64,000 nucleotides of DNA from Runella sp. MFBS21 (GCF_029433105.1 NZ_JARNTW010000005.1:67659-131658), one strand, 5' to 3'; positions 9,131 through 18,750 are shown, numbered from the stretch's first letter. A program made the numbers and translations. The notes: a model not told the origin generated them from the sequence alone.

Positions 9131-11314
9131 TTAGTTTTCGAGCTTAGCCACTTCTTTTAATACTGTTTTGTAGGGACCGTTCGCAATGATTGTACCTTCT
9201 TCCATGACAATTACCCGATCGCAAGCACCCATAAAAGCGGGGTCGTTTGACAATACTACCAACGTCCAAGGATTTTCGGGGGCTGTCAGAAGGTCGATGA
9301 TACGGAGGCGCTCGTTGCGTTCGATGTCGCGTAAGGCATCCGTATAAAACATAAGTTTAGGTTTGATAAGTAGACATCGCGCCAAGGCAATTTTGGTAAC
9401 AAAACTAAGCGAAAACCTCTTGCCTCCCGAAATTATAGGAGTGCTGAGCCCTTCGGGTAGATTGGCAATTTCGTCGGTTAAGTTTACGTTTTCGAGCGCA
9501 GCTTGTACGTCTTGGAGGGTGATGCCACTGCGTCCCATGGTTAGATTTTCGAGTATGGTACCGTCAAAAATTTCTTGGTTAGGAAAATTCATGCTGATAT
9601 AAGAACGCAGTGAAGGCATGTCTAAATCGCGCAATGAGATACCATTGTAAATAATACTACCGTCGTAGGTGGTCAGGCCACCCGATAAAACTTTGAGGAG
9701 CGTATGTTTGCCGGAGCCATTCTGCCCTGTTAAGCAGACTCGCTCGCCTTCTTTAAGATCTATGTTGATGTTCTTAAAAGCTGCTTTGGTACTTTCGGTA
9801 TAGTAATAAGTCAAATCTCGTGTTTTTAGGGATAAACCTTTACTATTTGAGTCAGGAGTAAATTTATAACCACTCTCTTTTTCAAGCGGTAAATCACTTA
9901 CGTACCCTAATTTGTCGACAGAAGTAAGCAGATCAAATACTACATCAATGCTCAAAAAAAGCTTTTCGACAGCACCCGTCAACAACACAATGACGATTTC
10001 GGAAGCCACAAACTGACCAAGAGAGATTTGACGATTGACCAACAAATAGGTTCCTAAGATCAGCAACCCTCCAATCACCAATGCTTTGAAAAACAGGGCA
10101 TAGTAATAGAATCCCTCTAAAATACGAAAGTGTTTGGTGCGGTAAGTAAGATAATTGCTCACCAGTCCATCCATACGTTGGATAGGAAGATTAGTAGTGC
10201 CTGCTGTTTTGAAAGAAAACAAAGCACTCGCCATGCCTTCGAGCCAAGCTACCACCCGGTATTTGTATTTAGATTCTTTGATGCTAGTTTCTAACCCTTT
10301 TTTACCATTGATACGCACAATAGCCAAGAAAAAAGCAAAAATGATAAAGGTAAATGCAATAAAGAAAGGGTGATAAAAAGACAGCAACAACAACCCAAAT
10401 ATGATTTGTAGTAGTGCTGCACTAAGCTCAATCAAAAATTTAGGGAGTGATTTTTGAACCGTCAATACATCAAAAAAACGGTTCATAAGCTCGGTGGGGT
10501 TGTCGTGGTGGAGTCCTTCATATTTGAGGCGAGGCACGCGGTAGGTAAACTCAAAAGCCGCTTTCGCAAAAATCCGTTGCTGTAGTGTTTCAACGAGCGA
10601 AATTTGGATAATCTGCATCACTCCGCTTCCCACCAATCCCACTACTACTAAGCCCATCAATACATAGACCGAACTAAACACCGACCCACTCGAAACTAAG
10701 CTAAAAATGGCTTGTACCCCAAGTGGTAAAACTAAGCTGATAAGCCCTACCACAACGGCATAAAAGTAGATATAACCAATGTCTTTGCGCTCATTGCGTA
10801 GGAGGCGTACCAGACGTTGAACAGGCGTAAGAGGTTCTTTCTCTGCTTGATGAAGGGTGGTGTCTTCACTTACAAGGGGCTGCATCGGAAAGGCCGTTAC
10901 ATACAATACCTGCCCATTGATAGACTCATCTGCTTGATTTTCAAATAAAAGCGGCTGTTTTACCTCCATGTTTTCTTTGGTAAGAACAGGCGACCACTCG
11001 ATTTTTTTTTCTTTGAAATTCCGCCCCACTATCATGGGCGTAAGCCCCTGCGAATTACACTCAAAGTACAAAATAGGATGAGGAGAGGCATTGATAAAGT
11101 CTTTGAATTGTTCTTTGGGGATATTGTTGACTACGATAGTGAGGTCATGTAGTTTCGCTGATTTACTCAAATCTTCAATAAATAGATGAATATCAGAAGT
11201 CTTGTAATCAGTGGAGTGTTCGAGTAAGGATGCTTTATTTTTGCTCGCTACCATGGGTTGTCCAGTAGCAAAGGCAAGTTGTTCTACAATCTGTAAAATG
11301 TATTGAGAATTCAT
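9131..11314 (-). CDS. ABC exporter-like protein (permease plus degenerate ATP-binding domain)
   Basis: This 727-residue protein has an N-terminal cytoplasmic region (1-170, without the C39 peptidase cysteine motif), a six-helix transmembrane domain (about 180-460), and a C-terminal nucleotide-binding domain. The NBD fold is recognisable, but its motifs are altered. Walker A reads GQNGSGKH (530-537) with His instead of Ser/Thr. The Q-loop Gln appears to be Pro578. The signature reads ISGGK. Walker B reads LMFYTD (654-659) without the usual Asp-Glu pair. The H-loop His is Asn690 (LSND). Context (HlyD then TolC downstream) marks it as the inner-membrane part of a type I secretion-like complex, but ATP hydrolysis by this protein alone is doubtful. 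The open frame shows no other sign of decay. Confidence 0.85.
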   Translation of the reverse strand: MNSQYILQIVEQLAFATGQPMVASKNKASLLEHSTDYKTSDIHLFIEDLSKSAKLHDLTIVVNNIPKEQFKDFINASPHPILYFECNSQGLTPMIVGRNFKEKKIEWSPVLTKENMEVKQPLLFENQADESINGQVLYVTAFPMQPLVSEDTTLHQAEKEPLTPVQRLVRLLRNERKDIGYIYFYAVVVGLISLVLPLGVQAIFSLVSSGSVFSSVYVLMGLVVVGLVGSGVMQIIQISLVETLQQRIFAKAAFEFTYRVPRLKYEGLHHDNPTELMNRFFDVLTVQKSLPKFLIELSAALLQIIFGLLLLSFYHPFFIAFTFIIFAFFLAIVRINGKKGLETSIKESKYKYRVVAWLEGMASALFSFKTAGTTNLPIQRMDGLVSNYLTYRTKHFRILEGFYYYALFFKALVIGGLLILGTYLLVNRQISLGQFVASEIVIVLLTGAVEKLFLSIDVVFDLLTSVDKLGYVSDLPLEKESGYKFTPDSNSKGLSLKTRDLTYYYTESTKAAFKNINIDLKEGERVCLTGQNGSGKHTLLKVLSGGLTTYDGSIIYNGISLRDLDMPSLRSYISMNFPNQEIFDGTILENLTMGRSGITLQDVQAALENVNLTDEIANLPEGLSTPIISGGKRFSLSFVTKIALARCLLIKPKLMFYTDALRDIERNERLRIIDLLTAPENPWTLVVLSNDPAFMGACDRVIVMEEGTIIANGPYKTVLKEVAKLEN

Positions 11315-11714
11315 TGATAATTGTGATTTAAGGGGTACCTTACCTCTATACGTTTTATGATAACAGGTTTAAGCTTTAATTGTTTATTAAACATACGTTT
11401 GATTGGCATGACATGTGTGTACTATACCTATAATTATATGTTTGTTAAAGCCAATAATAAGCGATAATATAGCCTACAGTATGCAATATAGGTTTGTAAT
11501 TATAGCGGGTTTATCGTTTCACGGGTGCATTCACAATGTTATTTTTAAGTTTAATATTCATAAAAATGACGTTACCAACTAGTTTGTTGACTATTTGCAT
11601 CAACATAAAAAGCTTTTCTGACTTATATTTGTTCCGAGTTTTTTTGATTCTAATCGGATTCTAATTTGATATAAGAAACAGATTATAAACAGTTTTTTGA
11701 TAAAAGTAAGTTGA
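11315..11714. other. Intergenic region, 400 bp, between divergent genes
   Basis: This is an AT-rich gap separating the ABC gene (minus) and a lipoprotein gene (plus). It contains two TAnnTTTG boxes on the plus strand, TATGTTTG near 11437 and TATATTTG at 11624-11631, the latter a plausible -7 element for the downstream lipoprotein gene. No TTTG lies at the usual upstream spacing. I see no RNA gene or mobile-element end here. Confidence 0.4.
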
Positions 11715-12449
11715 ATGAAAACTATAAATCTTAAGTTTGGTGGAAAAGTAATATTTTTTAATCGTATTATACAGATTGTTTTCTTTATAGCACTATGTAA
11801 AGGATGCACCCCCAAGTGTGATAATTGTAATAATGCAATCGACGGCAAAACGTTTTTTCCCTTAGAAGTGGGAAGATATATAGAATATGATGTTTATGAA
11901 GAAGAGTTTAATTTGGGTCGGCCTAAATCTACTCAGCAATACCAAATAAAAGAACTAATCGCCGAAAAATACCAAGACCCAAGCGGCCGCGAAGCATACC
12001 GCATCGAACGCTATCGTAGAGGAGTAGAAGGACAGCGTTGGCAGCCCGATTCCACTATCACGGTCAGACTGCTAGCTGACCAGGCGATTCGCAACGAAAA
12101 TGGGAATGAGTACGTAAAGATGGTATTTCCGCCAACTGAAAAACTGGTTTGGAATGGTAATATTTACAATAGCGTTGGAGAAGATAATTATGAGCTGAAG
12201 AATGTTGGAAAAGATTTTAAAGTAGGTCAACAGTCGTTTGCACAAACTGCTACAGTAATTCAGCAAAATGATTCTACGCTGGTCAACCAAGACAAACGCT
12301 TAGAAGTATATGCCGTTGGAGTGGGGCTTGTGTATCGTGAACGTATCAATTTGCAGTTTTGCTCTTCGTCGGCTGCTTGTGTCGGAAAAGCCCAAATTGA
12401 CTTTGGTAATCGTCAGTATATCAAATATAAAAATGCCGGAAAAGAATAA
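11715..12449 (+). CDS. Predicted lipoprotein, function unknown
   Basis: This 244-residue protein has a long N-terminal basic/hydrophobic leader (FNRIIQIVFFIALCKGC) ending in a lipobox-like cysteine at about residue 30. A CxxCxxC cluster (CTPKCDNCNN) follows, then a beta-rich domain with FFPLEVGRYIEYDVYEEEF, a pattern seen in many Bacteroidota lipoproteins that bind nothing known. It probably sits in the outer or inner membrane facing the periplasm. It is followed after 128 bp by the secreted subtilase gene. I cannot assign a function. Confidence 0.72.
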   Translation: MKTINLKFGGKVIFFNRIIQIVFFIALCKGCTPKCDNCNNAIDGKTFFPLEVGRYIEYDVYEEEFNLGRPKSTQQYQIKELIAEKYQDPSGREAYRIERYRRGVEGQRWQPDSTITVRLLADQAIRNENGNEYVKMVFPPTEKLVWNGNIYNSVGEDNYELKNVGKDFKVGQQSFAQTATVIQQNDSTLVNQDKRLEVYAVGVGLVYRERINLQFCSSSAACVGKAQIDFGNRQYIKYKNAGKE

Positions 12450-12577
12450 GTAGGTTGTTAATTAAATAATTTGGTAATTTGAAAATGGAGTAAGTGGTTA
12501 ACAATCAGAAAAAATTTTTAAATTACCTTTCAAACATTGTAATGAGTAGCTAGTTATATATTTCAATACCAAAATGA

Positions 12578-14257
12578 ATGAAAGCTAAAGAGAAATTAGG
12601 AAAAAGTATGAGGTTAGGGGTATTATTAGTTTTGGTATGGGTGGGGGGATTTGAGGTATACGCTCAAAACGCAAAATATTTGGTATTGTTAAAAGATAAA
12701 AATAGCTCACCTTTTTCGATTGACAAACCGAGTGATTTTTTGAGTACACGTGCTATTGAGCGGCGTACAAGGCAAGGTATTAAGTTGACCTCCAGAGATT
12801 TACCCGTAAATCCTACCTATATTGCCCAAATCCGTCAAACCGGAGCCAAAGTTTGGTATAGTTCGCGCTGGCTCAATGCCGTACTGATAGAGGCTACCAC
12901 TACACAACTAGCAAGTGTTAGGAATTTATCTTTTGTAAGAGGTTTGGAATTTAACCGTGCTCTTGCCAATGCACGTGTATCCGCCGAAAGTCAGCTACAA
13001 GCTCCCCAACGGAAGTTTGGGACGGAGGCGTTAAGTTATGGCGCTTCCCAAAATCAAATTCAGATGCTGGGTGTCGATAAAATGCACGACCAAAATTATA
13101 ATGGCGCGGGTATGTTGATCGGAATTTTTGACGGAGGTTTTCGCAATTCAAATACAAACCCCGCCCTTAAGAATATTTTTGATGAGAAAAGGGTTGTCAG
13201 CACTTATGATTTTGTAAAAAATGAAACCAGTGTCTATGAAGATGATTCTCACGGACACAATGTGTTTACAATCATGGCTGGTTTTCAGGAAGGAGGTTTG
13301 ATAGGCCCTGCCTACGGTGCTTCATATGTGTTGCTTCGCACTGAAGATGCTGCTACTGAAACCCGTCTCGAAGAAGCCAACTGGCTCTTTGCCGCCGAAT
13401 ACGCCGATAGTTTAGGCGTGGATATAATCAATACTTCCTTAGGTTATAGTTGGGGTTTTGACAATCCCGCAGACGATTATCTATACTCCCAAATGGACGG
13501 CAAAACCGCGCTTATCACCCGAGCGGCCAATTGGGCCGCAGCCACCGGAATGCTAGTGGTGGTAGCTGCAGGCAACGACGGAGATGCTCCTTGGAAGTAT
13601 ATTTCTGCTCCGGCAGATGCTGATTCGGTGTTGGCGATTGGTGCGGTTAGCAGTCAAAAAGTCATTACTGCTTTTAGCTCATGGGGACCTACCGCCGACG
13701 GGCGCGTAAAGCCCGATGTCTGCGCCCAAGGACAACTTACGGTGTATTCAAGTTTTTCTGGTACCATCACCGCTGGCAATGGTACTTCTTATTCTTCCCC
13801 TTTGGTAGCTGGACTAGTGGCAGCTTTTTGGCAATCACAGCCCGCTCTTACAGCAGTTCAGGTGATTGATTGTATCAGACGAGCGGGAGATCGGTATTCG
13901 TCACCTTCTCCTCGGTATGGGTATGGCATTCCTACATTTGAGGCAGCTACCAATGTAGCTCGCAGCCGATACCCTATTATGAGTGCGGGAGGCGAGGGTT
14001 ATTTTCAACCCCAGGCCTATATATATCCTAATCCCATAGGGGTTTCGTCGACCTTGACCGTGTATTGGGGGCAAGAGTTTAAGAACAAAAAAGTAGAGAT
14101 TCAATTGGTGGATGTATCAGGTAAGGTTTTTCTTCGTCAAGCTTTTCACGCAATTGAGGCTGAAACCAAATTGTCATTGCCTGGATTGCCTTCGGGGAGC
14201 TATTTCCTAAAAATGAACGATAACCAGCGAGAAAGGGTTTTGAAAGTAATAAAGTGA
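12578..14257 (+). CDS. Secreted subtilisin-like serine protease (S8) with T9SS sorting domain
   Basis: This 559-residue protein has a signal peptide ending near VYAQ (residue 30) and an inhibitor-like propeptide region (about 31-150). The S8 catalytic domain shows Asp185 (IGIFDGGF), His225 (DDSHGHNV), oxyanion Asn333 (AAGNDG) and Ser404 (NGTSYSSP). The last ~80 residues contain YIYPNP and end LPSGSYFLKMNDNQRERVLKV, a type A T9SS sorting domain, so the protease is probably exported to the surface or medium. All catalytic residues are present, so it should be active. An alternative start at Met11 would give a shorter, more typical signal peptide. Confidence 0.92.
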   Translation: MKAKEKLGKSMRLGVLLVLVWVGGFEVYAQNAKYLVLLKDKNSSPFSIDKPSDFLSTRAIERRTRQGIKLTSRDLPVNPTYIAQIRQTGAKVWYSSRWLNAVLIEATTTQLASVRNLSFVRGLEFNRALANARVSAESQLQAPQRKFGTEALSYGASQNQIQMLGVDKMHDQNYNGAGMLIGIFDGGFRNSNTNPALKNIFDEKRVVSTYDFVKNETSVYEDDSHGHNVFTIMAGFQEGGLIGPAYGASYVLLRTEDAATETRLEEANWLFAAEYADSLGVDIINTSLGYSWGFDNPADDYLYSQMDGKTALITRAANWAAATGMLVVVAAGNDGDAPWKYISAPADADSVLAIGAVSSQKVITAFSSWGPTADGRVKPDVCAQGQLTVYSSFSGTITAGNGTSYSSPLVAGLVAAFWQSQPALTAVQVIDCIRRAGDRYSSPSPRYGYGIPTFEAATNVARSRYPIMSAGGEGYFQPQAYIYPNPIGVSSTLTVYWGQEFKNKKVEIQLVDVSGKVFLRQAFHAIEAETKLSLPGLPSGSYFLKMNDNQRERVLKVIK

Positions 14258-14284
14258 TACAGAAACTTTTTACTCATCATCGAA

Positions 14285-14983
14285 ATGAAACCTTATCTCA
14301 AAATAGACGTCGTGTCGGATGTGGTATGTCCTTGGTGCTACATTGGAAAGCGTCGCTTAGAAAAAGCTGTGGAGCAATTGAAAGACAAATACACTTTTGA
14401 TATTCAATATTTGCCTTTTCAACTTGCCCCCGAAACTCCCGTAGAAGGAGAAAGCAACAAGGAAAAATTGGTGGCAAAATTTGGCAGTGAGGAGCGGTAT
14501 TATCAGCTTTTACGTCAAGTATCAGGAGTTGCCGCTGGCGAAGGATTAAACTTTGATTTGGAAAATCAACAAGTCGCTCCCAACACCCATCGCTTGCACC
14601 GAGTTGTATTGTTTGCTCAGCAGCAGGGGAAACAGTTGGAGCTAGTAGAAGCACTGTTTAAGGCATATTTTGAAGACAGCGTTAATCTTGCTGACGACCA
14701 AGAAGTAATCCGCCTTGCCGAAAGCGTGGGTTTATTAGCCGTAGATGTGCAGGCGATATTGCAATCTGATGCTGGAACTGCCGAAATAGATCAGCTTTTA
14801 TACCAAAATCGTCTCATGGGAATCAGCGGAGTGCCGTATTATATCATCAATGATAAGTACGCTATTTCGGGAGCACAGCCTACCGATTTGTTTTTGGAGG
14901 CGTTGCCAGAAATTGCTGCCAAAGCCCCTATGCAAGCCCCTGCCCAAGGAGAAGCTTGCGATGTGGAAACGGGTATTTGTTAA
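14285..14983 (+). CDS. DsbA-family FrnE-like oxidoreductase
   Basis: This 232-residue protein has a thioredoxin-fold CPWC motif at residues 15-18 (SDVVCPWCYIGKRRLEKAV), and a helical insertion, and a cis-proline loop (GISGVPYYIIND) near residue 180. This is the DSBA-like/FrnE subfamily, which is cytoplasmic: there is no signal peptide. It probably catalyses thiol-disulfide exchange. Two further cysteines at the very C-terminus (EACDVETGIC) might form a resolving pair. It lies 27 bp after the subtilase gene and is followed by a strong hairpin terminator. Confidence 0.88.
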   Translation: MKPYLKIDVVSDVVCPWCYIGKRRLEKAVEQLKDKYTFDIQYLPFQLAPETPVEGESNKEKLVAKFGSEERYYQLLRQVSGVAAGEGLNFDLENQQVAPNTHRLHRVVLFAQQQGKQLELVEALFKAYFEDSVNLADDQEVIRLAESVGLLAVDVQAILQSDAGTAEIDQLLYQNRLMGISGVPYYIINDKYAISGAQPTDLFLEALPEIAAKAPMQAPAQGEACDVETGIC

Positions 14984-14996
14984 GTTTTATTTTTGA

Positions 14997-15036
14997 AAAA
15001 TGTGCTTTTGGTTTTACATCTCCAAAAGCACATTTT
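14997..15036 (+). terminator. Hairpin terminator after the FrnE-like gene
   Basis: A perfect 15-bp inverted repeat (AAAATGTGCTTTTGG, 10-nt loop, CCAAAAGCACATTTT) begins 13 bp after the stop codon. The T-rich right arm makes it a Rho-independent-type terminator separating the upstream genes from aroQ. Confidence 0.8.
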
Positions 15037-15120
15037 ATTATGAATGTTCTTCTAAAACAAGGGAGGAAATAAAGCCAGAAGGTTGTAATATTGCGCCCAA
15101 AATTTAAACCCCCGACACTG

Positions 15121-15537
15121 GTGAAAAAAATTCTTATCCTTAATGGTCCCAATCTCAATCTATTGGGTAAACGTGAACCTACTATTTACGGTAGCCAAAC
15201 ATTCGAAGACTATTTCCAAACGCTCCAAAGCGTTTTTCCTGAGGTAGAACTTCATTATTTTCAGTCCAATCATGAGGGCGCGATGATTGATAAAATCCAC
15301 GAAGTAGGTTTTAGTTTTGACGGTATCGTCCTCAATGCTGGCGCGTATACACATACCTCGGTAGCGATTGCCGATGCACTCTCGGCAGTAACTACCCCTG
15401 CCGTAGAAGTGCATATTTCCAACGTACACGCTCGTGAGTCTTTTCGCCACCATAGTTTTTTGAGTAGTCGTGTCAAAGGAGTGATTGTAGGGTTGGGGTT
15501 AAAAGGCTACGAGCTAGCCGTTCGTTATTTTTTATAG
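15121..15537 (+). CDS. aroQ: Type II 3-dehydroquinate dehydratase
   Basis: This 138-residue protein has the full type II dehydroquinase signature: [19 protein letters not shown] at the start, catalytic Tyr in [19 protein letters not shown], and [17 protein letters not shown]. It converts 3-dehydroquinate to 3-dehydroshikimate in aromatic amino acid synthesis and should form a cytoplasmic dodecamer. I chose the GTG at 15121 because homology begins right there; the open frame extends 10 codons further upstream to a TTG. It follows the hairpin terminator, so it probably has its own promoter. Confidence 0.93.
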   Translation: MKKILILNGPNLNLLGKREPTIYGSQTFEDYFQTLQSVFPEVELHYFQSNHEGAMIDKIHEVGFSFDGIVLNAGAYTHTSVAIADALSAVTTPAVEVHISNVHARESFRHHSFLSSRVKGVIVGLGLKGYELAVRYFL

Positions 15538-15562
15538 TCGTTTATTTTTGATTTGTAAAGCC

Positions 15563-16654
15563 ATGATTACCTTTTACCCCGGCCCCTCCAAAATCTACCC
15601 CCAAGTAGAGGGTTATTTGCAAGATGCTTTTCAAACGGGTATTTTGAGCATGAATCACCGCAGTGAAGGATTTATGGAAGTACTGCGCGAAACGATACGC
15701 CTGTTGCACCTAAAGCTCAATATCCCTGTCGATTACTCGATTTATTTGGTTTCATCGGCTACGGAGGCATGGGAAATCATCGCGCAGTCGCTTACTTCTC
15801 ATCATAGTGCACATCATTATAATGGGGCATTTGGTAAGAAATGGTTTAGCTACGCTACCCATATCGTTCCGCAAACATCGGGTTCATTGTTTGCTATTGA
15901 GCATACATTACCCTATCATTTGTTTGAGTATGAGAAAGATGACGCAAGGGTCGATTTCAACCGTCAGAGACTTGCAGAGTATGAAGTACTGTGCCTTACG
16001 CACAGTGAGACTTCCAACGGTACCCAAATCCGAATGGAAGATTTGCGTCAAATTCGTGAACTAACGCCCGCTTTGGTGGCCATTGATGCAACATCGTCGT
16101 TGGGGGGATCCCATTTTGATTGGCAATTGGGAGATGTGTGGTTTGCTTCCGTGCAAAAATGCCTCGGTCTACCACCGGGTTTGGGGATAATGGTATGCTC
16201 GCCCAAAGCCCTTGCCAAAGCCCAAAAAGTAAACGATATTTTGCGTTACAATAGCCTATTGTTTATCCACGAAAACTTCGAAAAATACCAAACGCATTAT
16301 ACGCCTAATACTTTAGGGATTTATCTCTTGATGAGGGTATTGCAGCAATTGCCTCCTATTGCAGAGGTAAGTGTGATCGTTGAGCAGCGAGCGAGAGAGT
16401 GGTATTCATTTATTGAAAACGAAACCAAATGGACGCCCTTAGTCCAAAATCCAAATACTCGTTCAGATACTGTAATTGCTATCAAAGGCGACCCTTCCCA
16501 AATTCAATGCATCAAAAGCGACGCTAAAAAAGCAGGAATTACACTTGGTAATGGCTATGGAGAATGGAAAAATACAACTTTCAGAATAGCTAATTTCCCT
16601 GCTTTAGAAGATTGGGAAATCGAAAAGTTGAAAGATTTTTTGAGAGAAAATTGA
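15563..16654 (+). CDS. Class V aminotransferase (SerC-like)
   Basis: This is a 363-residue PLP enzyme of fold type I. It has LVSSATEAWE near residue 63, CLTHSETSNG (144-153), the cofactor Asp175 in ALVAIDATSSLGG, and the Schiff-base Lys199 in DVWFASVQKCLGLPPG. The N-terminus (MITFYPGPSKIYPQVEG) resembles phosphoserine or alanine-glyoxylate aminotransferases. Phosphoserine aminotransferase is the nearest match, but substrate is not certain. The ATG at 15563 is preferred over an in-frame TTG at 15548. It is 25 bp downstream of aroQ, so the two are probably co-transcribed. Confidence 0.83.
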   Translation: MITFYPGPSKIYPQVEGYLQDAFQTGILSMNHRSEGFMEVLRETIRLLHLKLNIPVDYSIYLVSSATEAWEIIAQSLTSHHSAHHYNGAFGKKWFSYATHIVPQTSGSLFAIEHTLPYHLFEYEKDDARVDFNRQRLAEYEVLCLTHSETSNGTQIRMEDLRQIRELTPALVAIDATSSLGGSHFDWQLGDVWFASVQKCLGLPPGLGIMVCSPKALAKAQKVNDILRYNSLLFIHENFEKYQTHYTPNTLGIYLLMRVLQQLPPIAEVSVIVEQRAREWYSFIENETKWTPLVQNPNTRSDTVIAIKGDPSQIQCIKSDAKKAGITLGNGYGEWKNTTFRIANFPALEDWEIEKLKDFLREN

Positions 16655-17112
16655 AACGCAGGCAGGGTTCAAAACCCTGCCTGCGTTGCGCGGAATGCTG
16701 CCAAGGCTGGAGTTTTATTCTTTTTGCTTGATAGTTTCTACCATTTTTGCTGGGAGAAATTGAAATGCGGGCGTGAAACGCAGGCAGGTTCAAAACCCTG
16801 CCTGCGTTGCGCGGAGTGCTGCCAAGGTTGGAGGTTTATTCTTTTTGCTTGATAGTTTCTACCATTTTTGCTGGGAGAAATTGAAATGCGGGCATGAAAC
16901 GCAGGCAGGGTTCGAAACCCTGCCTACGTTGCGCGGAGTGCTGCCAAGGTTGGAAGTTTATTCTTTTTGCTTGATCGCTTCTACTATTTTTGCTGGGAGA
17001 AATTGAAATGCGGGCATGAAACACAGGCAGGTTCAAAACCCTGCCTGCGTTGCGCGGAGTGCTGCCAAGGTTGGAGATTTATTCTTTTTGCTTGATAGTT
17101 TCTACTATTTTG
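16653..17112. repeat. Four tandem ~122-bp repeats carrying a terminator hairpin and the 3' end of the cytochrome c gene
   Basis: Units begin at 16653, 16775, 16896 and 17018 (spacing 122, 121, 122). Each has a long inverted repeat (CGCAGGCAGGGTT, CAA loop, AACCCTGCCTGCG in the best copy), then GCGGAGTGCTGCCAAGG. On the minus strand each also carries the sequence encoding the last residues of the adjacent cytochrome c (KxVETIKQKE and stop). The array sits between convergent genes and its right-hand copy overlaps the true gene end, so it looks like a gene 3' end plus its terminator duplicated in tandem. Confidence 0.88.
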
Positions 17113-17480
17113 GCGGTGACAACGGTCTTGCTGGAGTTGCCAAATGAATTTTGGATGTAATTCATCACATCCGCAATCTCTTCATTGTCTAAACCTGGAT
17201 TGGGCATCATGCCTTCATAGGTCACTCCGTTGACTACAATCTTGCCTTGTTGTCCAAACTTGATGGCTTTTAGGGCCTTTTCGGGAGTTTTGAGAAGATA
17301 ATCCGATTTGGCAAGGGGTGGAAAAGTTCCCGCTACGCCTTCGCCCGCGCCCATATGGCAAGTCACGCAGTTTTCGGCATAAATATCCTTACCTCGTGCA
17401 ATGCTTTTGGTCAATTCATCGTCTGGTAAAAAAGCGCTGCAAACTCCTAGCGTGAGAGATAAAAACAAAATGATTTTCAT
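17079..17480 (-). CDS. Small c-type cytochrome
   Basis: This 133-residue protein has a signal peptide (MKIILFLSLTLGVCSA), one haem-binding CVTCH motif (Cys38, Cys41, His42) and a probable axial Met in YEGMMPNPG. It is a class I periplasmic or membrane-tethered electron carrier. The ATG at 17480 gives a normal signal peptide; a longer frame runs 16 codons upstream. It follows the PQQ-type sugar dehydrogenase gene on the same strand with an 85-bp gap and is a plausible electron acceptor for it. Its last ten codons are encoded in the final unit of the tandem repeat array. Confidence 0.88.
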   Translation of the reverse strand: MKIILFLSLTLGVCSAFLPDDELTKSIARGKDIYAENCVTCHMGAGEGVAGTFPPLAKSDYLLKTPEKALKAIKFGQQGKIVVNGVTYEGMMPNPGLDNEEIADVMNYIQNSFGNSSKTVVTAKIVETIKQKE

Positions 17481-17565
17481 GCAATTGTAATGTTTTGGGG
17501 AGGCTATAAAAATAACAATGCGGGTCATGGATGAGATGAACCCGCATTGTTTTACATAAAAATGT

Positions 17566-18750
17566 TTAGGCCTTAGGGCTAATTTTGACGATTTTACCAG
17601 AGTTTTCTAATACCACATAAATATTACCGTCGGGGCCTTGGCGTACATCTCTTACGCGTCCAAGCTTATCAAAAAGGATTTCGCGGCTTACTACTTTGTT
17701 GCCTTTCACGACGAGGTGTTGGAGGTACATAAATTTCAACGAACCTACGAGCAAGTCACCATTCCATTCTTTGAATTTGTTGCTCGTTACAAAAGTCATT
17801 CCGCAAGGAGCAATAGACGGTTTCCAGTAAACTACCGGCTGCTCCATGCCCGTGCGTGCAGTATCTTTGGAGATGATGCTATTGTCGTAGTCGATACCAA
17901 AAGTAATCGACGGCCAACCATAATTTTTGCCAGGCTGAATGATGTTGAGCTCATCTCCACCTTGAGGGCCGTGCTCATGCTCCCATATTACGCCCGTAGT
18001 GGGGTGAATGGTCATTCCTTGGGGATTGCGGTGACCATATGTCCAAATTTCAGGACGCGCCCCCGCGGTTTTGACGAAAGGATTGTCGCTTGGGATTTTG
18101 CCGTCTTCGTGTAAGCGCACTACTTTTCCTTGGTCTTTGCTCAGGTTTTGGGAGTTTTCTTTTTGGCCGCGCTCACCAAGCGATAAAAACACGTAGCCTT
18201 TTTTGTCAAACACAATCCGTCCGCCAAAGTGTACATTGGCTTTTACATTGGGGATAGCCTTAAAAATTACCTGTACGTCTGTAAGAGCATGGTCTTTTAG
18301 TTTGGCACGTAGTAAGGCCGTGTTTGCACCACCGTCGTCACCTTCTTCGCCGTCGGCTTTGGGCGAGGCGTAGCTGATGTAAATCCATCCGTTATTTTTG
18401 TAATCAGGATGCAGAGCTACGTCGAGCAAACCTCCTTGGCCTTTGTAAAGGATAGAAGGCAAGCCGCTGATTTCTTGCGGGTCAAGTTTGCCATTTTTTA
18501 CCAAGCGCAATTTGCCCACGCGCTCAGTGACGAGCAAGTCGCCGTTAGGCAAAAACGCAGTAGCCCACGGCATTTCCAACCCTTCTACTACGGTTTCGAC
18601 TTTGAGGTCTGCTTCGGTGATTTTCTTTGCGGATTTGGTTTCGGTGGGAGTCGATGTAGAATGGCTCATTAGCGCCATCGACCCCGTTAGCAGTAGGCCC
18701 CCTGCCAAAACTGGAAGGCTTTTTTTGAAGGAAAAAGTGTTTTTTTTCAT
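17566..18750 (-). CDS. PQQ-dependent sugar dehydrogenase (GSDH/Gdh-B family)
   Basis: This 394-residue protein has a signal or anchor segment (about residues 10-30) and a six-bladed beta-propeller of the glucose/sorbosone dehydrogenase family. Motifs are LEMPWATAFLPNGDLLVTER, LYKGQGGLLDVALHPDYKNNG, HFGGRIVFDKKGYVFLSLGERG, TYGHRNPQGM and EHEHGPQGGDELN. Such enzymes oxidise aldoses in the periplasm using pyrroloquinoline quinone, passing electrons to a cytochrome or quinone. The cytochrome c gene directly downstream fits that role. The sugar substrate is not evident. Confidence 0.88.
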   Translation of the reverse strand: MKKNTFSFKKSLPVLAGGLLLTGSMALMSHSTSTPTETKSAKKITEADLKVETVVEGLEMPWATAFLPNGDLLVTERVGKLRLVKNGKLDPQEISGLPSILYKGQGGLLDVALHPDYKNNGWIYISYASPKADGEEGDDGGANTALLRAKLKDHALTDVQVIFKAIPNVKANVHFGGRIVFDKKGYVFLSLGERGQKENSQNLSKDQGKVVRLHEDGKIPSDNPFVKTAGARPEIWTYGHRNPQGMTIHPTTGVIWEHEHGPQGGDELNIIQPGKNYGWPSITFGIDYDNSIISKDTARTGMEQPVVYWKPSIAPCGMTFVTSNKFKEWNGDLLVGSLKFMYLQHLVVKGNKVVSREILFDKLGRVRDVRQGPDGNIYVVLENSGKIVKISPKA

